A stretch of 64,000 nt of DNA, taken from NCBI RefSeq assembly GCF_016616885.1, contig NZ_CP067102.1:1330501-1394500 (forward strand), given 5' to 3'. This document shows positions 9,812 through 18,615 of this stretch, in pieces; position 1 is the stretch's first letter; every line of letters begins with the position of its first letter. This DNA is from Bradyrhizobium diazoefficiens (lineage in GTDB: Bacteria; Pseudomonadota; Alphaproteobacteria; Rhizobiales; Xanthobacteraceae). The position numbers and the translations under genes were made by a program. Under the pieces are notes generated by a model, which worked only from the letters and a program-made list of their open reading frames with translations, did not search any database and was not told the DNA's origin.

Positions 9812-10699
9812 CTACTCCGCCGCCTGTTGCCGCACCGTCGGCTCCGTCCCCGCCACCGTCGCCCTCCGCATGTCGCGGGGCTGGGACTGGTCGTAGCGGC
9901 GGACGCGGTGCATGGTCTGGCGGTTGTCCCACATCACGAGATCATGCAGCTTCCATTTGTGGACGTAGACGAATTCTGCGTTCGTCGCGTGCTCGTTGAG
10001 ATCGCGCAGCAGCAGCCGTCCCTCCGGCACGCTCATGCTGACGATCTTGCCGGCATGCGATGAGAGATACAGCGACTTGCGGCGATGCACCGGATGGGTC
10101 CGCACCAGCCGCTGCAGCACCGGCTTGAACATCTGCTTTTCGTCGTCGGTATATTCGGTGAAGCCGAGCGATCCCCGCGAATACATCAGCGAGTGCTCGC
10201 AGACGAGATCCTCGATCTCTGCCTTGGTCTCGTCGTCGAGCGCGTCATAGGCCGCGCGCATGTCAGCGAATTCGGTGTTGCCGCCCTTCGGGTTCACCAC
10301 GCGCGCCGACAGCAGCGAGAATTTTGCCGGGATCGGGCGGAACGAGCTGTCGGAATGCCACAGGCAGTTGCCGAGATTGAACAAATGCGAGCGGCTGTCC
10401 TTTGGGAGTGGCTTGCCGTCCTTGCCGAGATTGGAGACGTCGTTGAGGCCGGACTGGAGCCGGTAGTCCTTTTCCTTGGTGACGGTGCCCCCGCGTGCAT
10501 CCTCGCGCTGACCAAAATTTAGCGCAAAGGCCATCTGCTGCTCGTCGGTGATGTCCTGATCGTGGAAGACGAGTACCGCGTATTCGTCCATGGCGGCCTC
10601 GACCTCGCGGGCCACATCCGGTGTGAGAGGCTTTCGCAGGTCGAGGCCGGAAACCTCGCCGGCAAAATGCTTCTGAAGCTGCCGGATGGCGATCGTCAT
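9812..10699 (-). CDS. TauD/TfdA-family Fe(II)/2-oxoglutarate dioxygenase (TfdA-alpha-like)
   Basis: Non-heme iron oxygenase of 295 aa. The iron ligands are visible as His115 and Asp117 (WHSDSSF) with a distal His264 (MHRVRRYD); Arg278 or Arg279 and Thr142 match positions that bind 2-oxoglutarate in TfdA. The spacing is nearly that of 2,4-D dioxygenase TfdA (His113, Asp115, Thr141), and the protein resembles the alpha-type tfdA found in Bradyrhizobium. Its natural substrate may be a plant phenoxy or aromatic acid, or a sulfonate; the sequence does not settle this. It is divergent from a short-chain dehydrogenase gene, with 170 bp between them. Confidence 0.85.
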   Translation of the reverse strand: MTIAIRQLQKHFAGEVSGLDLRKPLTPDVAREVEAAMDEYAVLVFHDQDITDEQQMAFALNFGQREDARGGTVTKEKDYRLQSGLNDVSNLGKDGKPLPKDSRSHLFNLGNCLWHSDSSFRPIPAKFSLLSARVVNPKGGNTEFADMRAAYDALDDETKAEIEDLVCEHSLMYSRGSLGFTEYTDDEKQMFKPVLQRLVRTHPVHRRKSLYLSSHAGKIVSMSVPEGRLLLRDLNEHATNAEFVYVHKWKLHDLVMWDNRQTMHRVRRYDQSQPRDMRRATVAGTEPTVRQQAAE

Positions 10700-10869
10700 G
10701 GCGTCTCTCCCGCGAGTGCGAGCGGTTGGTCCCGCTCTGCTGTCGAAAAAGCTACTCCTGCACTCCTAGTTGTCAACGCTCGGTGCGCATATCTCTTAAG
10801 CGCTGAGATCGACAAGGCTGGCATCGATCCGCAGACAGGTCAAACAAGCAAAACAAAAGGGAGGCCGCG

Positions 10870-11607
10870 ATGACGAACGAGCTCGATTTCTCAAGCAAGC
10901 AGGTTCTTGTCGTCGGTGGCTCCAGCGGTATCGGCAACGGCATCGCGCAAGCCTTCCGTGCGAGGGGCGCAGCTGTCGCGGTGTGCGGAACGCGTGCTCG
11001 GGCCACGGAATATTCTGCGGAGGAAGGCTCCGATCTCACCTCGCTTGCTTACGCGCAACTCGACGTCAGCAATGCCGGTGCGATCGAAGCCTTCAAGCCG
11101 TCGTTCGACCGGCTCGATATCCTGGTGCTTGCGCAGGGCGCGGTGATCTATCGCCGCGGCGAGTTCGAAATGACGGGCTTCCGCAGGGTCGTCGAGGTCA
11201 ATCTGATGAGCCTGATGGCGTGCGCGACGCGGTTTCATTCCATGTTGCGGGATTCCAAGGGCGCGCTGATCATGGTGTCCTCGACGGCGGCCTATCATTC
11301 CACCATGGGCAATCCCGCCTACAATGCCTCGAAGACCGGCGCGGTCGGATTGACGCGGACGCTGGGCGAGGCCTGGGCGGAAGACGGCATCCGCGTCAAT
11401 GGCATCGCACCCGGTCTCGTCGACACCAAGATGACGAAGGTGACGACCGACAATCCGAAGCGGCTCGAAGGTGCACTTTTGCGCATTCCGCTGCGGCGAT
11501 TGGGCACGCCGGCCGACATGGCGGGCGCGGCCCTGTTCCTGGCCTCGCCGTTGTCGTCCTACATCATCGGCCAGACGCTGGTCGTCGATGGCGGTCTCAT
11601 TCTCTAG
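10870..11607 (+). CDS. Short-chain dehydrogenase/reductase (SDR), substrate unknown
   Basis: NAD(P)-dependent oxidoreductase of 245 aa. It shows the GGSSGIGNGIA cofactor loop near residue 16, an LVLAQGAV replacement for the usual NNAG, VNLMSL, and the STAAYHS...YNASK catalytic stretch. The C-terminal TLVVDGGLIL is normal for classical SDRs. A good ribosome-binding site (GGGAGG) precedes the ATG. Its divergent neighbour is a TfdA-like dioxygenase, so both may act on one catabolic route; this is inference. The stop codon lies within a 16-bp tandem duplication. Confidence 0.87.
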   Translation: MTNELDFSSKQVLVVGGSSGIGNGIAQAFRARGAAVAVCGTRARATEYSAEEGSDLTSLAYAQLDVSNAGAIEAFKPSFDRLDILVLAQGAVIYRRGEFEMTGFRRVVEVNLMSLMACATRFHSMLRDSKGALIMVSSTAAYHSTMGNPAYNASKTGAVGLTRTLGEAWAEDGIRVNGIAPGLVDTKMTKVTTDNPKRLEGALLRIPLRRLGTPADMAGAALFLASPLSSYIIGQTLVVDGGLIL

Positions 11608-11632
11608 GCCAAACTCTCTCTAGGCCAAACTC
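11601..11632. repeat. Perfect 16-bp tandem duplication spanning the SDR stop codon
   Basis: TCTCTAGGCCAAACTC occurs twice in a row (11601-11616 and 11617-11632). The first copy contains the TAG stop of the upstream dehydrogenase gene. It looks like a recent replication-slippage duplication and is not expected to alter the protein. Confidence 0.9.
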
Positions 11633-11698
11633 TGAGCCGCATTGGAACTGCGCTGCTCCTGATCGGTTACTCCGGCGAACCCCCCGAGGAGGAGCATC

Positions 11699-12073
11699 AT
11701 GGACAACGACAGGATCGTCGGAACGGCCAAGGAATTCGCCGGACGCGCGGAAGGTGCGGTCGGCGATCTCGCAGGCGATGCGCAGACGCAGGCATCGGGC
11801 AAGGCGCGCGAAGCCGCCGGCACCGTGCAGAATCTCTACGGCCAGGCCAAGGACGCCGTGCGTGATGCCGCGGACACCGCGACAAGTTACGCCAAGGATG
11901 CCTATGAGAATAGCGGCGACACGCTTCGTGATGGCTCGCAGGCGCTGTCCAAAAAGGTGCAGGACAATCCGCTCGGCGCACTGCTGGTTGCTGGCGGCAT
12001 CGGCTTCGCGCTCGCGCTGCTGATGTCGCGCCCCGCACGTCGCCCGCCCCCGCGCTGGCGCTATTACGGCTAG
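11699..12073 (+). CDS. CsbD-like protein with C-terminal membrane segment
   Basis: Small protein of 124 aa. The first 40 residues (DRIVGTAKEFAGRAEGAVGDLAGD) match the CsbD family of stress-associated proteins, followed by an Ala-rich amphipathic helix region and then a hydrophobic helix NPLGALLVAGGIGFALALLM near residues 90-112 before an Arg/Pro-rich tail, as in ElaB/DUF883 membrane-anchored proteins. The fusion of both features suggests anchoring at the inner membrane. The ribosome-binding site GAGGAG is 6 bp from the ATG. It stands alone between an SDR gene and a repeat element. Confidence 0.82.
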   Translation: MDNDRIVGTAKEFAGRAEGAVGDLAGDAQTQASGKAREAAGTVQNLYGQAKDAVRDAADTATSYAKDAYENSGDTLRDGSQALSKKVQDNPLGALLVAGGIGFALALLMSRPARRPPPRWRYYG

Positions 12074-12075
12074 GT

Positions 12076-12202
12076 CGTCATTCCGGGGCGCGCGAAACGC
12101 GAGCTCTGATGCGCAATTGCGCATCTGAGCATCCGTCGTGCCAGCATCAATGTCGTTGAATGGATTCCGGGTTCGCGCCATGAGACGCGCCCCGGAATGA
12201 CA
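12076..12202. repeat. Intergenic palindromic repeat, GCGCAATTGCGC family (copy 3)
   Basis: CGTCATTCCGGGGCG on the left pairs with CGCCCCGGAATGACAG on the right, giving a long stem around an inner palindrome TGCGCAATTGCGCA (12110-12123). It lies between two convergent genes and may serve as a terminator for both. Confidence 0.85.
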
Positions 12203-12206
12203 GCAA

Positions 12207-13928
12207 TTACCGCATCACTTCCGCCGCCCGTCCGACATTGCCGGGCGGACGCGGAATCGCAGGGTTCGGATTCGGGTTGCGCGGCGCCGGCGCCAGTTGA
12301 CGCGGCGGTGCTTGCGGCGAGCCGAAGCCGAAGAAATCGCGCAATGACGGCGCGGCCTGTGCCGGCTGCTGCGGCGGCGTTGGCTTCCTCGGCGCGGGTG
12401 GCTTGGGCGGCGCGATCGCAGCGGCGGCACCGGGCGTGCCGGCCGCACCGTGAGCCGCAGCACCACCATCGGGCGTCGTCGCCGCCATCGGCGTATCGCC
12501 CTTGGCCTGCTCGCGGCCGACTTCACGGCGCGGCCAGGAATAATCATCGGCACGGCCTGCGGGCGCGGCGAGCGGCTCGCCCTTCACCAGCGTCCGGGCT
12601 GCGAGCGCATCGACGGCGGCTGGGCGCGTGCCCGGTCCACCCAGCAATTGATCGGTCGAGATCGAGGCCGCAACCAGCGGCACGATCGGACCGGCGAGTG
12701 GCCGCGGCGCCGGCTTGCCGGGCTCGGCGCTGGTGTCGGGCGTCGCCGGCTCGCTCGGCAGCGCGATCGGGCCCGAGCGTCCCGCCAGCAGGCGCGTGAT
12801 CTCGCGCTCGACATAATGGGCGAGTTTTCGTGCGCCCGGCTTGGTGAAATAGACGCCGTCACCGCTGCGCAACTGGCGGATCTGGCCTTCGAAATCCGGA
12901 CCCTTCTGCAGGAAGCGGCCGGCTTCGTCGACAAAGCCGTCCCAGACGTCGACATAGGTGATGCCGGCCTTGGCCGCGCCTTCGCGATAGAGCGAATCCA
13001 GGAACAGCATGTCCGCGGTGCCCTTGGGTCCACGGATCGCGGGCAGGCCGACCCAGAGCACCGGGACGCCCTTGGCCTTGAGGACGTTGGCGAGTTCCTC
13101 GATCTTCTTGCTGTAGAGCTCGACCCAGTGGTCGTCGCGGAATTCGTAGAGGCCGTTCGGGTTGCGCGCGGTCTTTTCGGGCGCGGCGGCCGGCGTATCG
13201 GCGTTATCGGCGTCGTCCTGCGGCAGGTCGGTGTCAACAGGCTTGTCGTCGGGTTTGGCGGCGGTGTCGGGCTTGGCATCGCCGGGCTTTGCGTCACCTT
13301 TTCCTTGCGGCTTGGCGCGCGCGCCCTTGTCGTTCTTCTTGTCTTTGTCCTTATCCGCCGGCTTGTCTGACTTGTCGGCCGCAGCTTCGCGGATCGCGAT
13401 GCGGTCATTGAGGCCGAGCATCACGACGATGACGTCGGGCTTCTCGGTCTCGAGGATGCCCTTGGCGGCCGCCGTCCAGTCGGAGGGCTCACCCTTCGGC
13501 TGGTACTTGATCAGGCCTGACGTGGTCTTGTGCTTGCGGATCACGCCCATGTCGGGCTGTTCGGTGTAGGCATCTTCCAGGCCATAGGCGAGCCAGTCCG
13601 CCATGGCGTCGCCGATCACCAGCACGTTCTTGTCGGGAATGGTGTCTCGCTTGATAGGCGCCGGCGCGCGCGAAAAATCCTGGCGCGGGGCCTGCTGTTG
13701 CTGCTGCTGGAACGGCGCGAAGAAATCGCCGCCGAACCAGCCGCCACCACCTCCACCGCTGCGCGGCGGCGGGGCCTGCCGCTGTGGCGGGCCGCCGAAG
13801 CCGGGGAAGTTGAAGAACTGCGCGGAAGCCGGTCCCGCGATCGAGACCAGGATCGCGAGCGCCGTCCCCAGCGCGATCAACGGGCCGGTCTCGGTCAGCG
13901 CCTTGAAAAAGGATTTGGGCTTCGACAT
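12207..13928 (-). CDS. SGNH-fold DUF459 protein, apparent pseudo-hydrolase
   Basis: Exported protein of 573 aa. I chose the ATG at 13928 because it is followed by a basic n-region and a membrane/signal helix ending near PASAQFF. A Gly/Pro/Gln-rich linker leads to an SGNH hydrolase fold of DUF459 type: block I VIGDAMADWLAYGLE near residue 105, block III VVMLGLNDR, and block V GDGVYFTKPGARKLAHYVE. The usual nucleophile Ser of block I is Ala108, and the usual catalytic His of block V is Tyr360, so hydrolase activity is doubtful. A charged Lys/Asp-rich insert separates blocks III and V, and the C-terminus is Pro/Ala-rich. The lytic transglycosylase gene lies upstream on the same strand, suggesting a cell-envelope role. 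Confidence 0.8.
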   Translation of the reverse strand: MSKPKSFFKALTETGPLIALGTALAILVSIAGPASAQFFNFPGFGGPPQRQAPPPRSGGGGGGWFGGDFFAPFQQQQQQAPRQDFSRAPAPIKRDTIPDKNVLVIGDAMADWLAYGLEDAYTEQPDMGVIRKHKTTSGLIKYQPKGEPSDWTAAAKGILETEKPDVIVVMLGLNDRIAIREAAADKSDKPADKDKDKKNDKGARAKPQGKGDAKPGDAKPDTAAKPDDKPVDTDLPQDDADNADTPAAAPEKTARNPNGLYEFRDDHWVELYSKKIEELANVLKAKGVPVLWVGLPAIRGPKGTADMLFLDSLYREGAAKAGITYVDVWDGFVDEAGRFLQKGPDFEGQIRQLRSGDGVYFTKPGARKLAHYVEREITRLLAGRSGPIALPSEPATPDTSAEPGKPAPRPLAGPIVPLVAASISTDQLLGGPGTRPAAVDALAARTLVKGEPLAAPAGRADDYSWPRREVGREQAKGDTPMAATTPDGGAAAHGAAGTPGAAAAIAPPKPPAPRKPTPPQQPAQAAPSLRDFFGFGSPQAPPRQLAPAPRNPNPNPAIPRPPGNVGRAAEVMR

Positions 13929-14078
13929 GCGATCTCGGGCGCGCGCAACGGGGTCTGGAAGTAGGTCGTTATAATAACGGAATCGGGCGCCAAACGGGCA
14001 AATTCTCTTGCAGATTCTTGGGGGCCACACACCCGGGATCGGCCAAAATCCCGCTTCAGGGTTACTTTCGGCGCGTTT

Positions 14079-15485
14079 TTACCGCCCGCGCAGCCGGTCC
14101 AGCGCATCGGAGGAGGCAAACCCGTCCGCGGGGAGCCCGATCGAGGCCTGGAAGTTGCGCAGCGCGTCCCGGGTCTGGCCGCCGAACTGGCCGTCCGGGG
14201 TGCCCTTGTAGAAGCCGCGCTGGGCCAGCAGTTGCTGGAGTTCCAGCCGCTCGCCCCTGGACAATTCCCGTTCCTGGCGCGGCCAGGGCTGCACGAAGGG
14301 CTGGCCGCCGCGCAGACGGTCGGCAAAATGGCCGATCGCCATCGCATAGGCCTCGGCCGGATTGTATTTCATGATGACCCGGAAATTCTGCAGCATCAGG
14401 AAGCCCGGCCCCTGCGCGCCGGCGGGCGCCAGCAGATAGGCCTTTTCCGCCGGATGCGGGAAGGGCTGGTTGGTTGCGCGCTTGAGCCCGAGCTTCTCCC
14501 ATTGCGCGATCGTCATCGCCTTGGCGCGGTCGGCCAGCATGTAGTTGAAGCCCTGCGGTACCACGACCTCGAAACCCCAGGTCTGGCCGCTCTGCCAGCC
14601 GTCCTTCTTCAGATTGTTGGCGGTGGAGGCGATCAGGTCGCTGGCGTTGTCGACGACGTCGCGCCTTCCGTCGCCATCGCCGTCCACGGCGAAGCGCTTG
14701 AACGCGGTCGGCATGAACTGAGTCGGGCCGAACGCGCCGGCCCAGGAGCCGCGCATCTGCTCAGGCCTGAGATCGCCGCGGTTGAGGATCTCCAGCGCCG
14801 AGAGAAACTCGTCCTTGAAATAGGCCTGGCGGCGGCCGACGCAGGCGAGCGTCGCGGTCGATTGCAGCACGCTGCGGTCGCCCATCTGCGTCGAATAATT
14901 GGACTCGATGCCCCAGATCGCGGCGATGATGTAGCGGTCGACGCCAGTGGCCCTTTCGGTCGCGTCGAACTGCGCCTTGTACTTGGCGAGGACTTCCTTG
15001 CCCTTGGCGAGGCGGTTGTCGTTCACGAGGATGTCGAGATAGTCCCAGATCGACTTGGTGAACTCTGGCTGCGAATCCATCAGGTCCATGATGCGCAAAT
15101 CAGGCGCAAGGCCCGTGGTGAAGCGCTGAAAATTCTCCTGCGTGATGTTGCGCCGTGCGGCATCAGGCCACATGCCCGCGACGCAATTGTCAAAATTGGA
15201 GGCCGCCTCGCGGATCGCGGCCACCGTCATCAGCGGATGGCCGGAGGCGCCGTCCTCGCCGCTCCAAGGCTGAGCTCCCGTTTGGGCGCCGCCGGGGCCG
15301 GGCGGGGCTTGCGAGGGCACCAGGTTAGAGCCGGAGAAAATACCGCCGAACAGGTTCGACAGGCCGTTTTGCCCTTGTTGCCCTTGTTGGCCTTGGGCCT
15401 GCGCGGACACAGGGAACAGGAGCGCGGCCGCAAGCATTGTTGCGCCGGTCATCGATAAAGCTACCCCTGTCACCGATTTCCTCAT
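14079..15485 (-). CDS. Lytic murein transglycosylase (MltB family) with peptidoglycan-binding domain
   Basis: Periplasmic enzyme of 468 aa that cleaves the glycan strand of peptidoglycan non-hydrolytically. The chosen ATG at 15485 (MRKSVTG) begins a signal peptide ending near SAQAQ; the longer upstream frame adds 10 residues of no signal character. The SLT_2/MltB domain spans roughly residues 80-390, with the catalytic Glu194 in IWGIESNYS and the GAFGPTQFMP motif. The last 65 residues form a PG_binding_1 domain (LSRGERLELQQLL...DGQFGGQTRDALRNFQ). It is followed on the same strand by the DUF459 gene and is divergent from galU. Confidence 0.9.
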   Translation of the reverse strand: MRKSVTGVALSMTGATMLAAALLFPVSAQAQGQQGQQGQNGLSNLFGGIFSGSNLVPSQAPPGPGGAQTGAQPWSGEDGASGHPLMTVAAIREAASNFDNCVAGMWPDAARRNITQENFQRFTTGLAPDLRIMDLMDSQPEFTKSIWDYLDILVNDNRLAKGKEVLAKYKAQFDATERATGVDRYIIAAIWGIESNYSTQMGDRSVLQSTATLACVGRRQAYFKDEFLSALEILNRGDLRPEQMRGSWAGAFGPTQFMPTAFKRFAVDGDGDGRRDVVDNASDLIASTANNLKKDGWQSGQTWGFEVVVPQGFNYMLADRAKAMTIAQWEKLGLKRATNQPFPHPAEKAYLLAPAGAQGPGFLMLQNFRVIMKYNPAEAYAMAIGHFADRLRGGQPFVQPWPRQERELSRGERLELQQLLAQRGFYKGTPDGQFGGQTRDALRNFQASIGLPADGFASSDALDRLRGR

Positions 15486-15702
15486 GTCCCACCCGTCCGG
15501 CCAAAAATCAGCCATCAGGAGGCCTCGTTACGGTTGCCAATATCTTAACAAAGGTGAAATTTCGGTGGTGGCCTTTTCTCAATTCCAGGTTTTCTCAATT
15601 CCAGGACCCGAGCCCTACATCCGCCTTTGTTACCGGCTGCAAACCGGCTAGCAAGATGCCATTGCTTCTTTCACGTGCGCTCCAAGGTATTCGATCAATC
15701 AC

Positions 15703-16578
15703 ATGAAAATCCGCAAAGCCGTATTCCCCGTCGCCGGCCTCGGCACCCGCGTTTTGCCCGCCACCAAGGCGATGCCGAAGGAAATGCTTACCATCGTCGA
15801 CAAGCCGCTGATCCAGTACGTCTATGACGAGGCGAGGGAAGCCGGCATCGAGCACTTCATCTTCGTCACCGGCCGCAACAAAAATGTCATCGAAGATCAT
15901 TTCGACAAGATGTTCGAGCTCGACTCGACGCTCGCTGCGCGCGGCAAGAAGGCCGAGCAGGAGATTTTGGCGCAGAACCAGCCGGAAGCCGGTGCGGTCA
16001 GCTTCACGCGTCAGCAGGCGCCGCTCGGCCTCGGTCATGCGGTCTGGTGCGCGCGCGACATCGTCGGCGACGAGCCGTTCGCAGTGGTGCTGCCCGACGA
16101 GCTCGTGCTCAACACGCCCGGCTGCCTGAAGCAGATGATCGAGACGGCCAGCAAGCTCGGCGAAAAGTCCAACGTCATCGCGGTCGAGGCGGTGCCCGAC
16201 CATCTGACCCATCAATACGGCATCTGCGGCGTGGGAAAACGCACCGGCAAGATGTTCGAGGTCGACGGCATGGTCGAGAAGCCGGCCAAGGGCACCGCGC
16301 CCTCCAACCTCTCGATCACCGGCCGCTACATTCTTCAGCCTGAGATCTTCAAGATCCTGGAGACCCAGGAGCGCGGCGCCGGCGGCGAGATCCAGCTCAC
16401 CGACGCCATGATTGGCCTCGCCAAGTCGCAAAAATTCTACGGCGTCGAGTTCGAAGGCGAGCGCCATGATTGCGGCTCCAAGTCCGGCTTCCTCCGCGCC
16501 AACATCGCCTACGGCCTCAAGCGGCCGGAATTGCGTGAGGGGCTGATCGCGGAGATGAGGAAATATCTGGGGCAGTAG
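15703..16578 (+). CDS. galU: UTP--glucose-1-phosphate uridylyltransferase
   Basis: Makes UDP-glucose from UTP and glucose 1-phosphate for surface polysaccharides, 291 aa. The N-terminal PVAGLGTRVLPATKAMPKEM is the nucleotidyltransferase signature of bacterial GalU, followed by VDKPLIQYV, an RQQAPLGLGHAV motif and MVEKPAKGTAPSNL. Length is standard. It is divergent from the lytic transglycosylase gene and is followed by an intergenic inverted repeat. Confidence 0.96.
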   Translation: MKIRKAVFPVAGLGTRVLPATKAMPKEMLTIVDKPLIQYVYDEAREAGIEHFIFVTGRNKNVIEDHFDKMFELDSTLAARGKKAEQEILAQNQPEAGAVSFTRQQAPLGLGHAVWCARDIVGDEPFAVVLPDELVLNTPGCLKQMIETASKLGEKSNVIAVEAVPDHLTHQYGICGVGKRTGKMFEVDGMVEKPAKGTAPSNLSITGRYILQPEIFKILETQERGAGGEIQLTDAMIGLAKSQKFYGVEFEGERHDCGSKSGFLRANIAYGLKRPELREGLIAEMRKYLGQ

Positions 16579-16592
16579 GGCTCGCCACCCCT

Positions 16593-16676
16593 TCCGTCAT
16601 TGCGAGCGAAGCGAAGCAATCCAGACTGTCTCCGCGGATGCATTTCTGGATTGCTTCGCTTCGCTCGCAATGACGA
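16593..16676. repeat. Intergenic inverted repeat, GTCATTGCGAG family (copy 2)
   Basis: CCGTCATTGCGAGCGAAGCG on the left is complementary to CGCTTCGCTCGCAATGACG on the right, with inner CAATCCAGA and TCTGGATTG arms. It is a near-complete second copy of the element at 9678-9764. It lies between the convergent galU and diguanylate cyclase genes. Confidence 0.88.
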
Positions 16677-16690
16677 GGAAAGAGCCGAGC

Positions 16691-18187
16691 TCACGCCACC
16701 AGCGACAGCTTCGGCAGGCTCGCCACCACCGATTGATTGCGGCCGCCGGCTTTCGCCGCATAGAGCGCCTTGTCGGCGGCGGCGACCAGGATGGCCCAGT
16801 CCATGCCGGCGGTGGGCGCGAGGCTGGCGATGCCGCAGGAGACGGTCGATCCCGCGCCGCCGTCGGACCAGCCAAGCACCTTGGCCCGGATGGTCTCGGC
16901 GATCTTGAAGGCGTCAGTGGCCGAGGTGTTCGGCAGCAGCACGGCGAACTCCTCGCCGCCATAGCGCGCGGCGCAGTCGCCGGCGCGGCGCACCGAATCG
17001 GAGATGCAGATGGCGATGCCGACCAGCAGCTGGTCGCCGGCCTGGTGGCCGAACGTGTCGTTGTAGGCCTTGAAGTGATCGGCATCGATCATCAGCAGCG
17101 CGACCTGCGTCTTCTCGCGCATGGCGCGCCGCCATTCGATCTCGATGACGGAATCGAACTTGCGGCGGTTGCGCAGGCCCGTGAGCGCGTCCGTCGTCGC
17201 CATTTCCTCGAGCTTGCTTTCAGCATCCGCACGGCGGGCGATCTCGCGGGCGAGCACGATGGCCGATCCCAGCACGAACAGGGAGAGCATCAGGACCACG
17301 GCGCCGATGCGGAGCGCCTCCTTCTGCCACAGCGCGAACACCGAACCGAGTGGCTTGCCGGCCACCACGAACAGCGGATTGGCCCCACTGCTGCGGACAT
17401 AAAGCCGCGCCGTGTCATCGATCGGCCCCTGTCCGGCAAACGAGCCGCCGACTTTGAGATTGTCGGCCTTCCAGGTCGGCCGGTCGCCGAGGTTCTTGCC
17501 GATGACGTCGAGATCGAACGGTCGCCGCATGATGATGGTACGGTCGCGCTTGAGCACGGTGATGGTATCCTCGGGATCGAGGTTCAGCCGCTCGAACAGC
17601 TCGTGGAAATAGCTGAAGCGGATCGAGCCGGCGACGACCCCCAGGAAGCCACCGTCGGTGTCGCTGATGCGCCGGCTCAGCACGATCGAATAGGCGCCGC
17701 GGAACAGCATCGGCCGGCTGATGAACAGACCGGCCTCAGGGTTGTCGCGGTGAATCCTGAAATAGTCCTCGTCGGCGCGGTTCTCTGCTTGCGGATCGAG
17801 CGTGGAGGCGTCGATGGTCAGCCTGCCGTCGGCGTCGAACACCTGGATGGCGCCGAAATGCCGAGCCGTCGTCGCATGATCGAACAGGATGAGGTGGCGG
17901 ATCGGCTTCGAGACCGTGGCGAGCTCGGGCATCAGCATGTTGTTGGCGACCGCCTTCAGCGACAGGTCGTAGATCTCGATATTGCGGCTGATGTCGGCGT
18001 CGATCGAGGTGGCCAGGTTTTCCAGCGTCTGGCGGGCCAGCGCCTCCTCGCCGCGGCGCATGTCGAGCATGACGTTGACGCAAATGGCGGAAAAGCCGAT
18101 CACCGTCACGACGGACGAGATGATCAGCAGCTTCGCCGAAATGCGCCACGGCCGGCCGGCCGTGGTGTCGCGCGATCCAGACAGCAT
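16691..18187 (-). CDS. Membrane diguanylate cyclase with extracytoplasmic Cache-type sensor
   Basis: Synthesises cyclic di-GMP. The 498-aa protein (start chosen at 18187, MLSGSRD) has a membrane segment near residues 20-40, a periplasmic sensor of about 230 residues resembling dCache domains (ending near VAGKPLGSVF), a second membrane segment near 285-305, and a C-terminal GGDEF domain. The active-site loop is GGEEF at residues 410-414 and the inhibitory RxxD site is RAGD at 401-404, five residues before it, so it should be active and product-inhibited. Domain start TATDALTGLRNRRKF is canonical. A phosphodiesterase gene lies 0.4 kb away on the same strand. Confidence 0.92.
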   Translation of the reverse strand: MLSGSRDTTAGRPWRISAKLLIISSVVTVIGFSAICVNVMLDMRRGEEALARQTLENLATSIDADISRNIEIYDLSLKAVANNMLMPELATVSKPIRHLILFDHATTARHFGAIQVFDADGRLTIDASTLDPQAENRADEDYFRIHRDNPEAGLFISRPMLFRGAYSIVLSRRISDTDGGFLGVVAGSIRFSYFHELFERLNLDPEDTITVLKRDRTIIMRRPFDLDVIGKNLGDRPTWKADNLKVGGSFAGQGPIDDTARLYVRSSGANPLFVVAGKPLGSVFALWQKEALRIGAVVLMLSLFVLGSAIVLAREIARRADAESKLEEMATTDALTGLRNRRKFDSVIEIEWRRAMREKTQVALLMIDADHFKAYNDTFGHQAGDQLLVGIAICISDSVRRAGDCAARYGGEEFAVLLPNTSATDAFKIAETIRAKVLGWSDGGAGSTVSCGIASLAPTAGMDWAILVAAADKALYAAKAGGRNQSVVASLPKLSLVA

Positions 18188-18333
18188 CCTTTGCTCCTGA
18201 CCGTAGTGGATGCGCCTGAAATCTTGCGTAGTGTTTAAGCCGCGACGCCGCTGCCGCAATCAGTTAAGGATTGGTTTCCGCCGGTCCCGCTTTTGAGCAG
18301 GTCAGACCGTGGACAAAGGAATAGAGGACGACG

Positions 18334-18615
18334 GTGAACGATTACGACGCGCTACGCGATTACCTGCTGCGGCAGAAGCAGATGGAATTCGTGCTGAGCT
18401 TTGAGGAGATCGAGGAGATCATCGGCGCGGCCCTGCCGCGTGCGGCGAATCGTGCCTCATGGTGGGATACCTTGCGCAGCCCGGATATCAAGATGCCGCA
18501 GCGCGAAGCCTGCCTCGCTGCGGGCTTTAAGGCCACGCGGATGCCGGACGGCCAGACGGTGCGGTTCACGAAACAGAAGGGTGACAGGCGGCGCCTGACG
18601 GCAAAGAGCGATTAG
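18334..18615 (+). CDS. Small conserved protein of unknown function
   Basis: Protein of 93 aa starting at a GTG preceded by GAGGACGAC. The pattern YDALRDYLLRQ, then FVLSFEEIEEIIGAALPRAA, then ASWWD and a C-terminal AGFKATRM segment resembles a widespread family of small proteins that often occur near mobile or nucleic-acid genes (I think of the DUF7662 type, low certainty). No catalytic motif is visible. It sits between two c-di-GMP enzyme genes on the opposite strand, and its TAG stop overlaps the TAA stop of the convergent EAL gene by two bases. Confidence 0.7.
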   Translation: MNDYDALRDYLLRQKQMEFVLSFEEIEEIIGAALPRAANRASWWDTLRSPDIKMPQREACLAAGFKATRMPDGQTVRFTKQKGDRRRLTAKSD

